From: Propionibacteriaceae bacterium
GTDB taxonomy: Bacteria; Actinomycetota; Actinomycetes; Propionibacteriales; Propionibacteriaceae
Length of the DNA stretch: 52,506 nt
Assembly (NCBI GenBank): GCA_905372155.1
Contig: CAJPNZ010000009.1
Span: 1 to 52,506, forward strand
Direction of reading: 5' to 3'
A program made the translations under genes and the position numbers. The notes beneath the pieces were generated by a model, which worked only from the letters and a program-made list of their open reading frames with translations, had not been told where the DNA came from and made no database searches. Within the stretch, counting starts at the first letter, position 1. Every line of letters starts with the position of its first letter. Shown piece after piece: positions 33,827 to 40,947 of this stretch.

Positions 33827-34483
33827 TCAGGCCGGGGCGCCCTCCAGGATGGCGCGGCTGGCGGACAACCCCAGGCGGGTGGCCCCCGCGCCGACCATCT
33901 CCTGAGCGGTGTTCCAATCGCGGATGCCGCCGGAGGCCTTGACCCCGAGGCGGCCGTTGACGGTAGCCGCCATCAGCGCGACGGCGTGGGTGCTGGCGCC
34001 GCCCGCCGGGTGGAAGCCCGTCGAGGTCTTCACGAAGTCGGCGCCCGCATCCTCGGCGGCCTGACAAGCGGTGACGATCTCCTCGTCGGTCAGGGCGGCG
34101 GATTCGATGATGACTTTCAGCAGCCCGGTGGTGGCCTCGCGGACGGCGGTGATCTCCTCGACCACCCGGTGTGCTTCACCGGCCTTCAGGTAGCCGATGT
34201 TGATGACCATGTCGATCTCGTCGGCGCCCAGCCGCGACGACTCCGCAGCCTCGGCGGCCTTCGTCACCGGGGTGTGATTGCCGGACGGGAAACCGCACAC
34301 CGTCGCCACCTTCAATGAGGCGAGGTCGTCGGTCAGCGGCAGCATCGACGGCGACACGCACACCGAGAAGACGCCCAGCTCCCTGGCCTCCGCGACCAGC
34401 GCGGAGACCTGCGCCGGGGTGGCGTCGGTTCGCAGCAGGGTGTGGTCGATCATGCGCGCCAGCGCGTCCCGGGAAATCTCCAT
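33827..34483 (-). CDS. deoC: deoxyribose-phosphate aldolase
   Basis: The 218-residue TIM-barrel aldolase cleaves 2-deoxyribose-5-phosphate to glyceraldehyde-3-phosphate and acetaldehyde in deoxynucleoside breakdown. It shows MIDHTLLRTDAT at the start, DFVKTSTGFHP with the Schiff-base lysine, and GVKASGGIRDW with the second active-site lysine. The length is normal. The open frame continues upstream, but ATG 34483, six bases after a TACCCT hexamer, gives the standard N-terminus. No other nucleoside gene is nearby. Confidence 0.94.
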   Translation of the reverse strand: MEISRDALARMIDHTLLRTDATPAQVSALVAEARELGVFSVCVSPSMLPLTDDLASLKVATVCGFPSGNHTPVTKAAEAAESSRLGADEIDMVINIGYLKAGEAHRVVEEITAVREATTGLLKVIIESAALTDEEIVTACQAAEDAGADFVKTSTGFHPAGGASTHAVALMAATVNGRLGVKASGGIRDWNTAQEMVGAGATRLGLSASRAILEGAPA

Positions 34484-34489
34484 GCGTCG

Positions 34490-34495
34490 AGGGTA
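34490..34495 (-). promoter_or_regulatory. leaderless -10 (TACCCT) of deoC
   Basis: On the minus strand TACCCT is followed by six bases and the deoC ATG, without a ribosome-binding site. The repeat array at 34601-34674 lies about 110 bases further upstream. Confidence 0.55.
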
Positions 34496-34600
34496 GCCGG
34501 TCGCGGCCGAACCGCCGGACAGCCCCGCGTCCGCCACCCCGCCCGGCGGAAACGCTTGCCTTGTGGTCGTGTGCTTGCGCTGTAGCGCTGGCATTTGGCG

Positions 34601-34674
34601 GGAGGGCAAGCGTTCCCGTCGGGAGGGCAAGCGTTCGTCGGGAGGGCAAGCGTTCGACGAGAGGGCAAGCGTTC
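34601..34674. repeat. four short direct repeats upstream of deoC
   Basis: GGAGGGCAAGCGTTC or close variants start at 34601, 34622, 34641 and 34660, giving spacings of 21, 19 and 19 bases. On the minus strand they read GAACGCTTGCCCTC and lie upstream of the deoC promoter and just after the end of the histidine kinase gene. A single inverted unit, AACGCTTGCC, is at 34551-34560. They look like repeated regulator-binding sites or a small tandem array. The binding protein is unknown. Confidence 0.65.
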
Positions 34675-34693
34675 CAGGTGGGTGTTTCCCGGG

Positions 34694-36100
34694 TCAGGGG
34701 GCCAGGGGCAGCCAGATCGTGAAGCACGTGCGACCCGGGCGGGAGTCCACCTCCACCCGGCCGCCGAAGCTCGCGACCACCGCCTGCACGATCGACAGGC
34801 CCAGCCCCGTCGACTTCGCCTCGTTGTGGCGGCGCGACGCGTCGGCCCGGGTGAAGCGCTCGAAGATCCGGGGCAGCACGTCGGGCGCGATGCCGGGGCC
34901 GTCGTCGACGACCATCAGGCACGCCTGGCCGTCCTTGATCCCGGCGACGGTGGTGACGGTGGTGCCAGCGGGGGTGTGGTTGCGGGCGTTGGACAGCAGG
35001 TTGACGATCACCTGGTGGAGGCGGTCGGCGTTGGCCCGCACCTCGAAACCCTCCTCGGGAAGTTCCAGGCGCCAGATGTGATCGGGTCCGGCGGCGCGCG
35101 CGTCGCTGACGGCGTTGAGCACCACCGCGACGATGTCGACGGGCTGCATCTCGACGGGGGCGTCGGCGTCGAGCCGGGCCAGCAGGAGAAGATCCTCGAC
35201 GAGTTTCGTCATGCGCTGCGACTCCGAGTCGATCCGGCCCAGCGCGAACGCCGAGTCCGCGCCGTCGCCGCGGGCCGCCAGCTCCGAGTAGCCGCGGATG
35301 GCGGCCAGGGGATTGCGCAACTCGTGGGAGGCGTCGGCGACGAAACGCCGCAGCTTGGTCTCGGAGGCCTGCCTGGCCTTGAGGGCTCCCTGCACGTTGC
35401 CGAGCATCCGGTTGAAGGCGCCGGTCAGCTGCGCCACCTCGTGTTCGGGGGGCAGGGCCGGGTCGGGAACGGCGGGCACGTCGACCTCACCGCGGTCCAG
35501 GTCCAGCTGCGAGACCGTCGATGCCGTCGCCGACAACGAGCGCAGCGGTTTCGTCGCGGCATTGGCGACGGCGCGGGTCGCGAACGCAGCCGCCACCACG
35601 GCCGCCACACCCAGGGCGACGGCCAGCAGGCTCAGGCGCACGATGGTGGTGTTGACGGTCTCCAGCGGCAGGGCCAACACCATCAGTTCGTGGTCGCGGT
35701 TGTACTGTGCGACCGCCCGGTACTGGCCCAGTTCGGGGATGTCCACGGTGTGTTTCTGGCCGTCCGTGTTGACCTTCAACAGGGCGTCGATGGCTTCCGC
35801 GGAGACGTTGTCGTACTCGCCGTGCCCGATCTTCGACGCGACGCTGACGCCGCTCGAATTGCGCAGCACGACGATGGTGCCGGGTGGTGTGCCGGGCGCC
35901 AGGATGCCCTTCGGACGGCCGTTCTGCTGGCCGGTTTCGCGCGTCTGGAGGGCTTTGGCGTTGTCCACCTGTTTGTCGAACTGCTCGTACATGATGACGC
36001 TCGCTGCGACGATGGTGCCCGCCGAGATCAGCAGCGCCAGCACCGCCACCACGGCCGTGACGCGCCGCCGCAGCTGGGCGGAGAGGCTGGCCGGGCGCAT
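34694..36100 (-). CDS. sensor histidine kinase
   Basis: The 468-residue kinase has an N-terminal membrane helix (about 14-34), an extracytoplasmic sensor region and a second helix (about 148-170). A HAMP domain follows, then the phosphoacceptor motif FVADASHELRNPLAAIRGYSE. The ATP-binding domain has NLLSNARNHTPAG, DDGPGIAPDVL, FERFTR and STGLGLSIVQAV. It is the MprB/TcrY-like EnvZ-type architecture. ATG 36100 overlaps the response-regulator stop (ATGA), so the pair is coupled. The signal is unknown. Confidence 0.93.
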   Translation of the reverse strand: MRPASLSAQLRRRVTAVVAVLALLISAGTIVAASVIMYEQFDKQVDNAKALQTRETGQQNGRPKGILAPGTPPGTIVVLRNSSGVSVASKIGHGEYDNVSAEAIDALLKVNTDGQKHTVDIPELGQYRAVAQYNRDHELMVLALPLETVNTTIVRLSLLAVALGVAAVVAAAFATRAVANAATKPLRSLSATASTVSQLDLDRGEVDVPAVPDPALPPEHEVAQLTGAFNRMLGNVQGALKARQASETKLRRFVADASHELRNPLAAIRGYSELAARGDGADSAFALGRIDSESQRMTKLVEDLLLLARLDADAPVEMQPVDIVAVVLNAVSDARAAGPDHIWRLELPEEGFEVRANADRLHQVIVNLLSNARNHTPAGTTVTTVAGIKDGQACLMVVDDGPGIAPDVLPRIFERFTRADASRRHNEAKSTGLGLSIVQAVVASFGGRVEVDSRPGRTCFTIWLPLAP

Positions 36101-36831
36101 CAGGAGTTCGCGGGTCGCAGCACGTACCCGGCCCCGCGCATGGTGTGGATCATCGGGGAGCGGCCCGCGTCGATCTTCTTGCGCAGGTAGGAGATGTAGA
36201 GCTCGACGACGTTGGCCTGGCCGCCGAAGTCGTAGTTCCACACCCGGTCGAGGATCTGGGCCTTGCTGAGCACCCGTTTGGGGTTGCGCATCAGGTAGCG
36301 CAGCAGCTCGAACTCGGTGGCGGTGAGGTTGATGTTCTCGCCGGCGCGGGTGACCTCGTGGGAGTCCTCGTCGAGGATCAGGTCGCCGACGACGAGCTGG
36401 GTGTCCGGCTGCACCGTCGTGGCACCGGAGCGGCGCAGCAGTCCGCGCAGCCGCGCGATGACCTCCTCCAGGGAGAACGGTTTGGTCACGTAGTCGTCGC
36501 CGCCGGCGGTGAGCCCGGTGATGCGGTCGGTCACGCCGTCCTTGGCGGTCAGGAAGATCACGGGCACGTCGGGTTGTTCGGTGCGGATGCGGCGCATCAC
36601 CTCCAGGCCGTCGAAGTCCGGCAGCATCATGTCGAGCACGATGGCGTCGGGTTTGACGGCGCGGGCCGCGTGGACGGCGTCGGTTCCGGTGGCGGCGGTG
36701 GTCACCTCCCAGCCCTCGTAGCGCATGGCCATGGCCAGCAGCTCGGTCAGGCTGGGTTCGTCGTCGACGGTGAGGACCCGCAGGGGGGTGCCGTCGGGGC
36801 GGGTCAGTGCAGTGGGCTGTGCGGGAGGCAT
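36100..36831 (-). CDS. OmpR-family response regulator
   Basis: The 243-residue protein has a receiver domain with VDDEPSLTELL, the phospho-accepting aspartate in IVLDMMLPDFDG, and FLTAKD and YVTKPFSLEE. A winged-helix DNA-binding domain follows (LTATEFELLRYLMRNPKRVLS; VELYISYLRKKID; TMRGAGYVLR). ATG 36831 is chosen because it leaves a short N-terminal arm before the receiver. The frame is open to 36897. It forms a two-component system with the kinase overlapping its stop. Confidence 0.94.
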   Translation of the reverse strand: MPPAQPTALTRPDGTPLRVLTVDDEPSLTELLAMAMRYEGWEVTTAATGTDAVHAARAVKPDAIVLDMMLPDFDGLEVMRRIRTEQPDVPVIFLTAKDGVTDRITGLTAGGDDYVTKPFSLEEVIARLRGLLRRSGATTVQPDTQLVVGDLILDEDSHEVTRAGENINLTATEFELLRYLMRNPKRVLSKAQILDRVWNYDFGGQANVVELYISYLRKKIDAGRSPMIHTMRGAGYVLRPANS

Positions 36832-36847
36832 GCCTCTACTGTGACAG

Positions 36848-37483
36848 TCAGGAGTGAGGTTTCGCCATGAGACTGCTGTGTGTCTCCTGTGCGACATGTG
36901 TTCCCCATGTCGATGTGGCCCAGCTGTCCGACGTGGCGAGGACAGACTCCGCGTCGAGGGAACGCGCGGGCTCTGCGTCCAGGGAACGGGCGGGCTCCTC
37001 CCGGAGGGATCGGGTGGGGTGTCGTGGTGATTCCTCCTCGGGAAGTGGATCCTCCTCGGCCGGTGTGATGTCCTTCGGTGTTCGGAACAGGTTGTCCAGG
37101 GCCAGCCGGCCCGCTCCGTGGCTCATCAGCACCATGCCGACCACGGCCATCACCGCGTTGTACTCCCAACCGGAGTCGTGGACGTAGAAGTTGTGCGACC
37201 TGAGGGTGAGGATGATGCCGATGTTCAGGACCATCAGGCCGAGGCCGATCGCGGGGGTCGCCAGCCCGAGGATCAGGAAGATGCCGCCGATCACCTCGAA
37301 CCCGATCAGCAGCCACACCATGAGCCCGGGGTTCGGGATGCCCGCCTGCTCGAGGATGCCGGCCTCCGCGGCGATCCCCTCGTTCTGCCAGCGGTGCCAG
37401 CCGTGGGTGACCATGATGAGGCCCATGACGATGCGGGCGAGCATCAGGGTGATGCCTTTGAGCACGTGGATGAATGCCTTCAT
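36848..37483 (-). CDS. DoxX-family membrane protein
   Basis: The 211-residue protein has four predicted membrane helices of the DoxX family in its first ~140 residues (ARIVMGLIMVTHGWHRW at the start). A hydrophilic C-terminal tail of ~70 residues follows, with a repeated segment EEPARSLDAEPARSLDAE. The tail is unusual for DoxX proteins. GGGAGAA lies before ATG 37483. Its 3' end is 16 bases from the response-regulator start, so read-through into the two-component genes is possible. DoxX proteins are linked to thiol or sulphur redox functions, with no specific role indicated here. Confidence 0.83.
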   Translation of the reverse strand: MKAFIHVLKGITLMLARIVMGLIMVTHGWHRWQNEGIAAEAGILEQAGIPNPGLMVWLLIGFEVIGGIFLILGLATPAIGLGLMVLNIGIILTLRSHNFYVHDSGWEYNAVMAVVGMVLMSHGAGRLALDNLFRTPKDITPAEEDPLPEEESPRHPTRSLREEPARSLDAEPARSLDAESVLATSDSWATSTWGTHVAQETHSSLMAKPHS

Positions 37484-37849
37484 GGTTCTCCCTGCCGTCG
37501 GTCTTTCAGCCAATCGTATGACACGAACCAACCATTTGCTTCGAAATATTTCTGATAAAATTCTCCACCCTCCAGGGCGGCCGTGGTTCGTCGGGGTCCC
37601 CTCCCGCAGGCCCGACCGCAGCCCTGGTTCCCCCGATGCGCAACTGGTCCGTCTCGTGGTGGTCCAGCGGATTCTCGCCATACCCGCTGTCTCAATGGAC
37701 TGGAGCGGCCATCGCGCATGCCCGGCCAGCGCGCCGGGGCCTCCGGCGCAGAGCGTGCTCCTGGGAGCGTCACTCGGGCGCAGGCTATGCTTACGCGACA
37801 CGAGTGAAGTGGGGCGCCCGTTCTCTGGGCATGTACACGGGAGTGTCAA
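37484..37849. other. non-coding gap between doxX-like gene and IS-disrupted gene
   Basis: This 366-base stretch is locally AT-rich at 37516-37562, upstream of the DoxX gene. TACGAT on the minus strand near 37517 is a weak promoter candidate for that gene. TATGCT at 37786-37791 could be a -10 for the rightward toxin operon, but no convincing -35 is seen. The open frames across it look like chance frames. GGGAG at 37839-37843 appears to be the ribosome-binding site of the gene broken by the IS. Confidence 0.5.
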
Positions 37850-37864
37850 TTGGGCTTCAATATT
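37850..37864 (+). other. 5' fragment of the gene split by the IS
   Basis: TTG at 37850 has GGGAG (37839-37843) six bases upstream. It is in frame, across the insertion, with the ORF beyond the IS. Rejoined at the ATT target duplication, it reads LGFNIEGASVRSAAAGMDSA, with the first codon read as Met. This is a natural-looking N-terminus for a WXG100-like partner protein. It is an inference from reconstruction. Confidence 0.6.
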
Positions 37865-38766
37865 GAGGCTTATTCATAGGGGTGTTTTGGTTTTCCTCAG
37901 CTAACGCTTTGTCCTGAGGGGGATGTGGGGGCGGCTTGCCCGATCTGAGATAATTCAAGGTGTAGAAACAAAAACCTCAGATGAAAGACAAGCCGCTGCC
38001 GTGAATACTACCACAAGCCTTGACCGCGACCAGATCCTCAACCTGTGCGAACTGATCCACACCTCCCGTTCCGGAAACCTTCCCGCGGCAGGATCTCGCA
38101 CCTTGGAGTTGTTCCGCTGCATCCAGGTCACTTTGTTGACGCTGCGGCACAATCTCACCCAGGAGTTGCTGGCCGACATCCACACGGTTTCCCAATCCAC
38201 CATCTCGAGGGTGATTACGGTTTACACTCCCTTGATCGCCGAGGCCCTCCAAGCTTGGGTGCCCGGCGTGGGGGACCTCGACCCGAACCGCCAGTACATC
38301 ATCGACGGTACCCTTGGTGTCCTGCTGGTCGTGGCACGACCGTCCCGAGCTGTACTCAGGCAAGCACCACACGACGGGGGTGAACCTGCAGGTGGCCTGC
38401 ACCCTGGCAGGACACCTCGCCTGGATCTCCCCGCCCCTGCCGGGTAGTGTGCATGATGCGAAGGCCATCAAGGAATCCGGTTTCCTCACAACCCTCAATG
38501 GTCAAAGTCATATTGGAGACAAGGGCTACATCGGATTGGGAATGATCACCCCCGTGAAGAAACCCGCTCATGGTGAACTCACCAACACCGATAAAAGAAA
38601 CAACACGACCATCAACCGCGTCCGCTACCTCATCGAACGTGTCATCGCGAACCTCAAAACATGGCGTGTCCTGCACACCGATTACCGTCGCCCCTACAAC
38701 ACCTTCGAAACCACAATACAAGCCGTCACGGGACTCATCTTCGCCTACACCCTATGAATAAGCCTC
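37865..38766 (+). mobile_element. IS5-family-like insertion sequence (902 bp)
   Basis: The ends are 16-bp perfect inverted repeats: GAGGCTTATTCATAGG at 37865-37880 and its complement at 38751-38766. They are flanked by the direct repeat ATT (37862-37864 and 38767-38769), a 3-bp target duplication. Length, inverted repeats and a DDE transposase starting with a HARBI/IS4-like helix-turn-helix region fit IS5-family members of the ISL2/IS1031 type. Removing it restores CTTCAATATTGAAG, a perfect 14-bp palindrome, as the target. Base composition is less GC-rich than that of neighbouring genes. Confidence 0.9.
38001..38757 (+). CDS. IS transposase in two frames (+1 shift)
   Basis: The first frame, from GTG 38001 (open from 37923), encodes the helix-turn-helix part (LLADIHTVSQSTISRVITVY) and the first catalytic Asp in YIIDGTL. 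The second frame, from about 38317 to 38757, continues with VSCWSWHDRPELYSGKHHTTG. It contains PGSVHDAKA with the second Asp and RYLIERVIANLK with the Glu. Joining needs a +1 shift at CTTGGTG (38313-38319), either programmed or a one-base insertion that kills the gene. Apart from this the transposase looks complete, with all three DDE residues. Confidence 0.8.
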
Positions 38767-38781
38767 ATTGAAGGCGCATCG

Positions 38782-39054
38782 GTGCGGAGTGCCGCCGCTG
38801 GCATGGATTCAGCGGGTGCGGAGGTGAACGGGCTTCGGGGGGTGGCGTGGACGCTGGGTTCTGATGCCTTCGGTAAATGTTTGGCAGGTTCGGCCGGCGC
38901 CTCCGCCGGGGCCGTGACAGATGCTGGGAACGCGTTCCTGGCCGCCCTGGGGGCAACGGCGATCGCCAGCGCTGACAAGGTGCGTGAATGCATTACGAGT
39001 TACCAACGCACCGATGAGGCCATTGAGCACAGCTTCCTGGAAGGAAATGTCTAG
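38782..39054 (+). CDS. WXG100-like small secretion partner, truncated by the IS
   Basis: The surviving frame from GTG 38782 encodes 90 residues, mostly helical and Ala/Gly-rich. It ends SADKVRECITSYQRTDEAIEHSFLEGNV, as in small helical proteins encoded before type VII secretion toxins. The first ~10 codons of the original gene lie on the other side of the IS. There is no good ribosome-binding site at this GTG, so expression is doubtful. The stop TAG shares its last base with the toxin start (TAGTG), so the original operon was coupled. Confidence 0.65.
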   Translation: MRSAAAGMDSAGAEVNGLRGVAWTLGSDAFGKCLAGSAGASAGAVTDAGNAFLAALGATAIASADKVRECITSYQRTDEAIEHSFLEGNV

Positions 39055-40421
39055 TGGTGTTCACAGCCAACTACCGGTCGGCCGCTGAGGCCCTGGGAAA
39101 CAGCTCCGCCCAGAGTGCCGCAGCGCCGGGTGTGCTGGAAGGCCTGGACCGCGCGGTCGATCTGGCGGCCATGGTGCCAGAGCTTCCTGCTGGCCTGTCG
39201 TCGTGGATCGTGGGTCAGCTCGCCCCCATCGAAAAAGCACTCGACCTGCTGACTGGCGATGCCGGGGCCGTGGCCCAGTGGGCGGACGGCTGTCAGCGGG
39301 TCGCGGACGGCCTGACCTCTCATGCCGACAGCATGGAAGCCGCGGGGAATGGGGCGCAGTGGGACGGGAAAGCGGGTGACGGATTCCGTGCCCATGTGAC
39401 AGCCGAGAAAGCCGCTGCCACTGCCGCTGCGGGAGTGTGGCGCTCACTGGCGGCAACCGCCCTGAGCTGCGGGGGTGCCGTGGGCGAGATTCGTCAGCGG
39501 GTGGAGATGGTGGGAACCTCGCTGGTTTCCAGTCTCGTTGCCAGTGCCCAGAGCGTGGCCCCACACGCCACGGACCCAATACGTTGGGCCCAGATGAGCA
39601 CACAGTTCCTTGCCTCCGCGGAACCCGCGGTGCAGGGGGCGGTGACCGAGGTTCAGGGACTGGTGCAGGCGGCCGCGGCTCGAGGGGCTCAAGCGACGCA
39701 GGAGTTCCGTCGGGCTGCGAACAGCTTCAACAGGGCCGCTGCACTTCTGGGTGGGAGCCCCGGCGCGATGACTTTGGCTGGGAACAAGGCCCCCATGACA
39801 CCCCCCGATGGTCGTGAATCACTCGACGATGTTCTCAAGAACAACCAGGTGAAAGAAGACGAAGTGATCGAATGGTCGCCCGGGTTTCCGCTCAACCTGT
39901 TCACCGATGCAAAAAAGATCACGGCCACTGAGGGTAGGATGCTCGACAAACTGGGAGCATTTCAACTGAAGGACCTCAAAGATATTCACGACCAAGCTTT
40001 TGATAAGGCGGATGAAGTCTTCCCCTCTACCCCTGACGCTGGGCAGAACGATGATCACAACGATGCCTATCGGCATGCCTTGTGGAGCGCCAAACTGGCG
40101 AAGAGGTTTGGGCCTGACTGGGCCGAAGACTACACCACCGCTCACGAGCGCCTTCCGGAAAACCCCGCCGTTCGTGAGGCGATGGACCTCCACAACAATG
40201 GTGTTGGGATCCAAGTAGTGCGCGATAACCCCAATGCCTCGGACGAGGAGATAGCCGAGAAGATCAAGGAAGCCGTGGAAAACGGTGACACCGTCGTTGT
40301 CAACAAGCAGGGCAACCTGGAGTGGAGCGACCGTGTGCCTCGAGGAGAGACGGGGCATCCTTCGAACGAGGAACTTCCCGGCAAGGATCCAGGTGAGCCG
40401 GATAAGTCCGCAAAGTCGTGA
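39054..40421 (+). CDS. predicted type VII secretion polymorphic toxin
   Basis: The 455-residue protein has an Ala-rich helical N-terminal region (about 1-240). It includes a WDGKAGDGFRAHV segment resembling the WXG motif with its downstream helix. There is no signal peptide. After a Pro-rich linker (~245-260) the C-terminal domain has GQNDDHNDAYRHALW (330-344), TAHERLPENPAV (from about 362) and MDLHNNGVG (377-385). The conserved-looking His, Asp and Asn set resembles the DUF6973-type toxin domain, whose activity I cannot state. The start is GTG 39054 with AAGGA upstream. The next gene encodes a lipoprotein, fitting a toxin-immunity pair. Confidence 0.75.
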   Translation: MVFTANYRSAAEALGNSSAQSAAAPGVLEGLDRAVDLAAMVPELPAGLSSWIVGQLAPIEKALDLLTGDAGAVAQWADGCQRVADGLTSHADSMEAAGNGAQWDGKAGDGFRAHVTAEKAAATAAAGVWRSLAATALSCGGAVGEIRQRVEMVGTSLVSSLVASAQSVAPHATDPIRWAQMSTQFLASAEPAVQGAVTEVQGLVQAAAARGAQATQEFRRAANSFNRAAALLGGSPGAMTLAGNKAPMTPPDGRESLDDVLKNNQVKEDEVIEWSPGFPLNLFTDAKKITATEGRMLDKLGAFQLKDLKDIHDQAFDKADEVFPSTPDAGQNDDHNDAYRHALWSAKLAKRFGPDWAEDYTTAHERLPENPAVREAMDLHNNGVGIQVVRDNPNASDEEIAEKIKEAVENGDTVVVNKQGNLEWSDRVPRGETGHPSNEELPGKDPGEPDKSAKS

Positions 40422-40432
40422 GGAGGAGCCTC

Positions 40433-40867
40433 GTGCGTGGTTCTTTGTGCAGGATTTTGTGCGTGGTCTGCGCCGTCATCTCGCTGACGGCCTGTTTCAA
40501 GAGTGAGGGTGTCATGCCGAGTTCCGATGCAAATTTCGATGCCGCACTGTCGGCGTTCATCAAGGAGGGGGGTGGCCCGGTCGCGCTCTCCTCGATGACC
40601 GATTTCGACTGGGATCAATTCGGGGTCGTGGGTGAAGGGGCCAAGGCCGAGGAGATCGAGTCCCTGTTCGGGGAGAGGATCATCCGGGACAAACGCTACC
40701 TCGGCTCCGCCAACCTGTTCGTGTTCCTCAAGGACGGAAAGGTGATCCGAGCACTCATGGTGGCGCCGGATGTGTTCCATCCCAAGGACCTCGGAAAACT
40801 GTTCACTCACGGCGTGATGCTGCGCGGCGGCGGCGAGGACCTGGTGCGGTTCGTCGAACCCGGCTGA
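40433..40867 (+). CDS. lipoprotein, candidate immunity protein
   Basis: The 144-residue protein has a signal peptide with lipobox LTAC (Cys21), then a ~120-residue domain with no family I recognise (NFDAALSAFIKEGG; FGVVGEGAKAEEIESLFGERI). GTG 40433 is favoured because AGGAGGAG (40421-40428) lies just before it. The frame is open from GTG 40418, which overlaps the toxin stop. Its tight placement behind a toxin gene suggests immunity. Lipid anchoring would mean that the toxin acts outside the cytoplasmic membrane (inference). Confidence 0.7.
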   Translation: MRGSLCRILCVVCAVISLTACFKSEGVMPSSDANFDAALSAFIKEGGGPVALSSMTDFDWDQFGVVGEGAKAEEIESLFGERIIRDKRYLGSANLFVFLKDGKVIRALMVAPDVFHPKDLGKLFTHGVMLRGGGEDLVRFVEPG

Positions 40868-40933
40868 TCGCTCCCGAACCGCCCCGACGGGCGCGGTGAA
40901 CCCGCACGCGGCCACCCCACGGAGCAACTCATC

Positions 40934-40939
40934 TAGGGT
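40934..40939 (+). promoter_or_regulatory. leaderless -10 (TAGGGT) of the mannosyltransferase gene
   Basis: TAGGGT is followed by eight bases and ATG 40948, with no ribosome-binding site. This sets the start at ATG rather than the upstream in-frame TTG. Confidence 0.55.
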
Positions 40940-40947
40940 TGTGCCCG

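Noticed and set aside
34598..34676. Possible CRISPR array upstream of deoC
   Set aside because: Units are 19-21 bases with almost no variable spacer and there are no cas genes. They are simple direct repeats.
37480..37773. 97-codon minus-strand frame in the gap before the IS
   Set aside because: It overlaps the DoxX start and its ribosome-binding site, and has no recognisable motifs.
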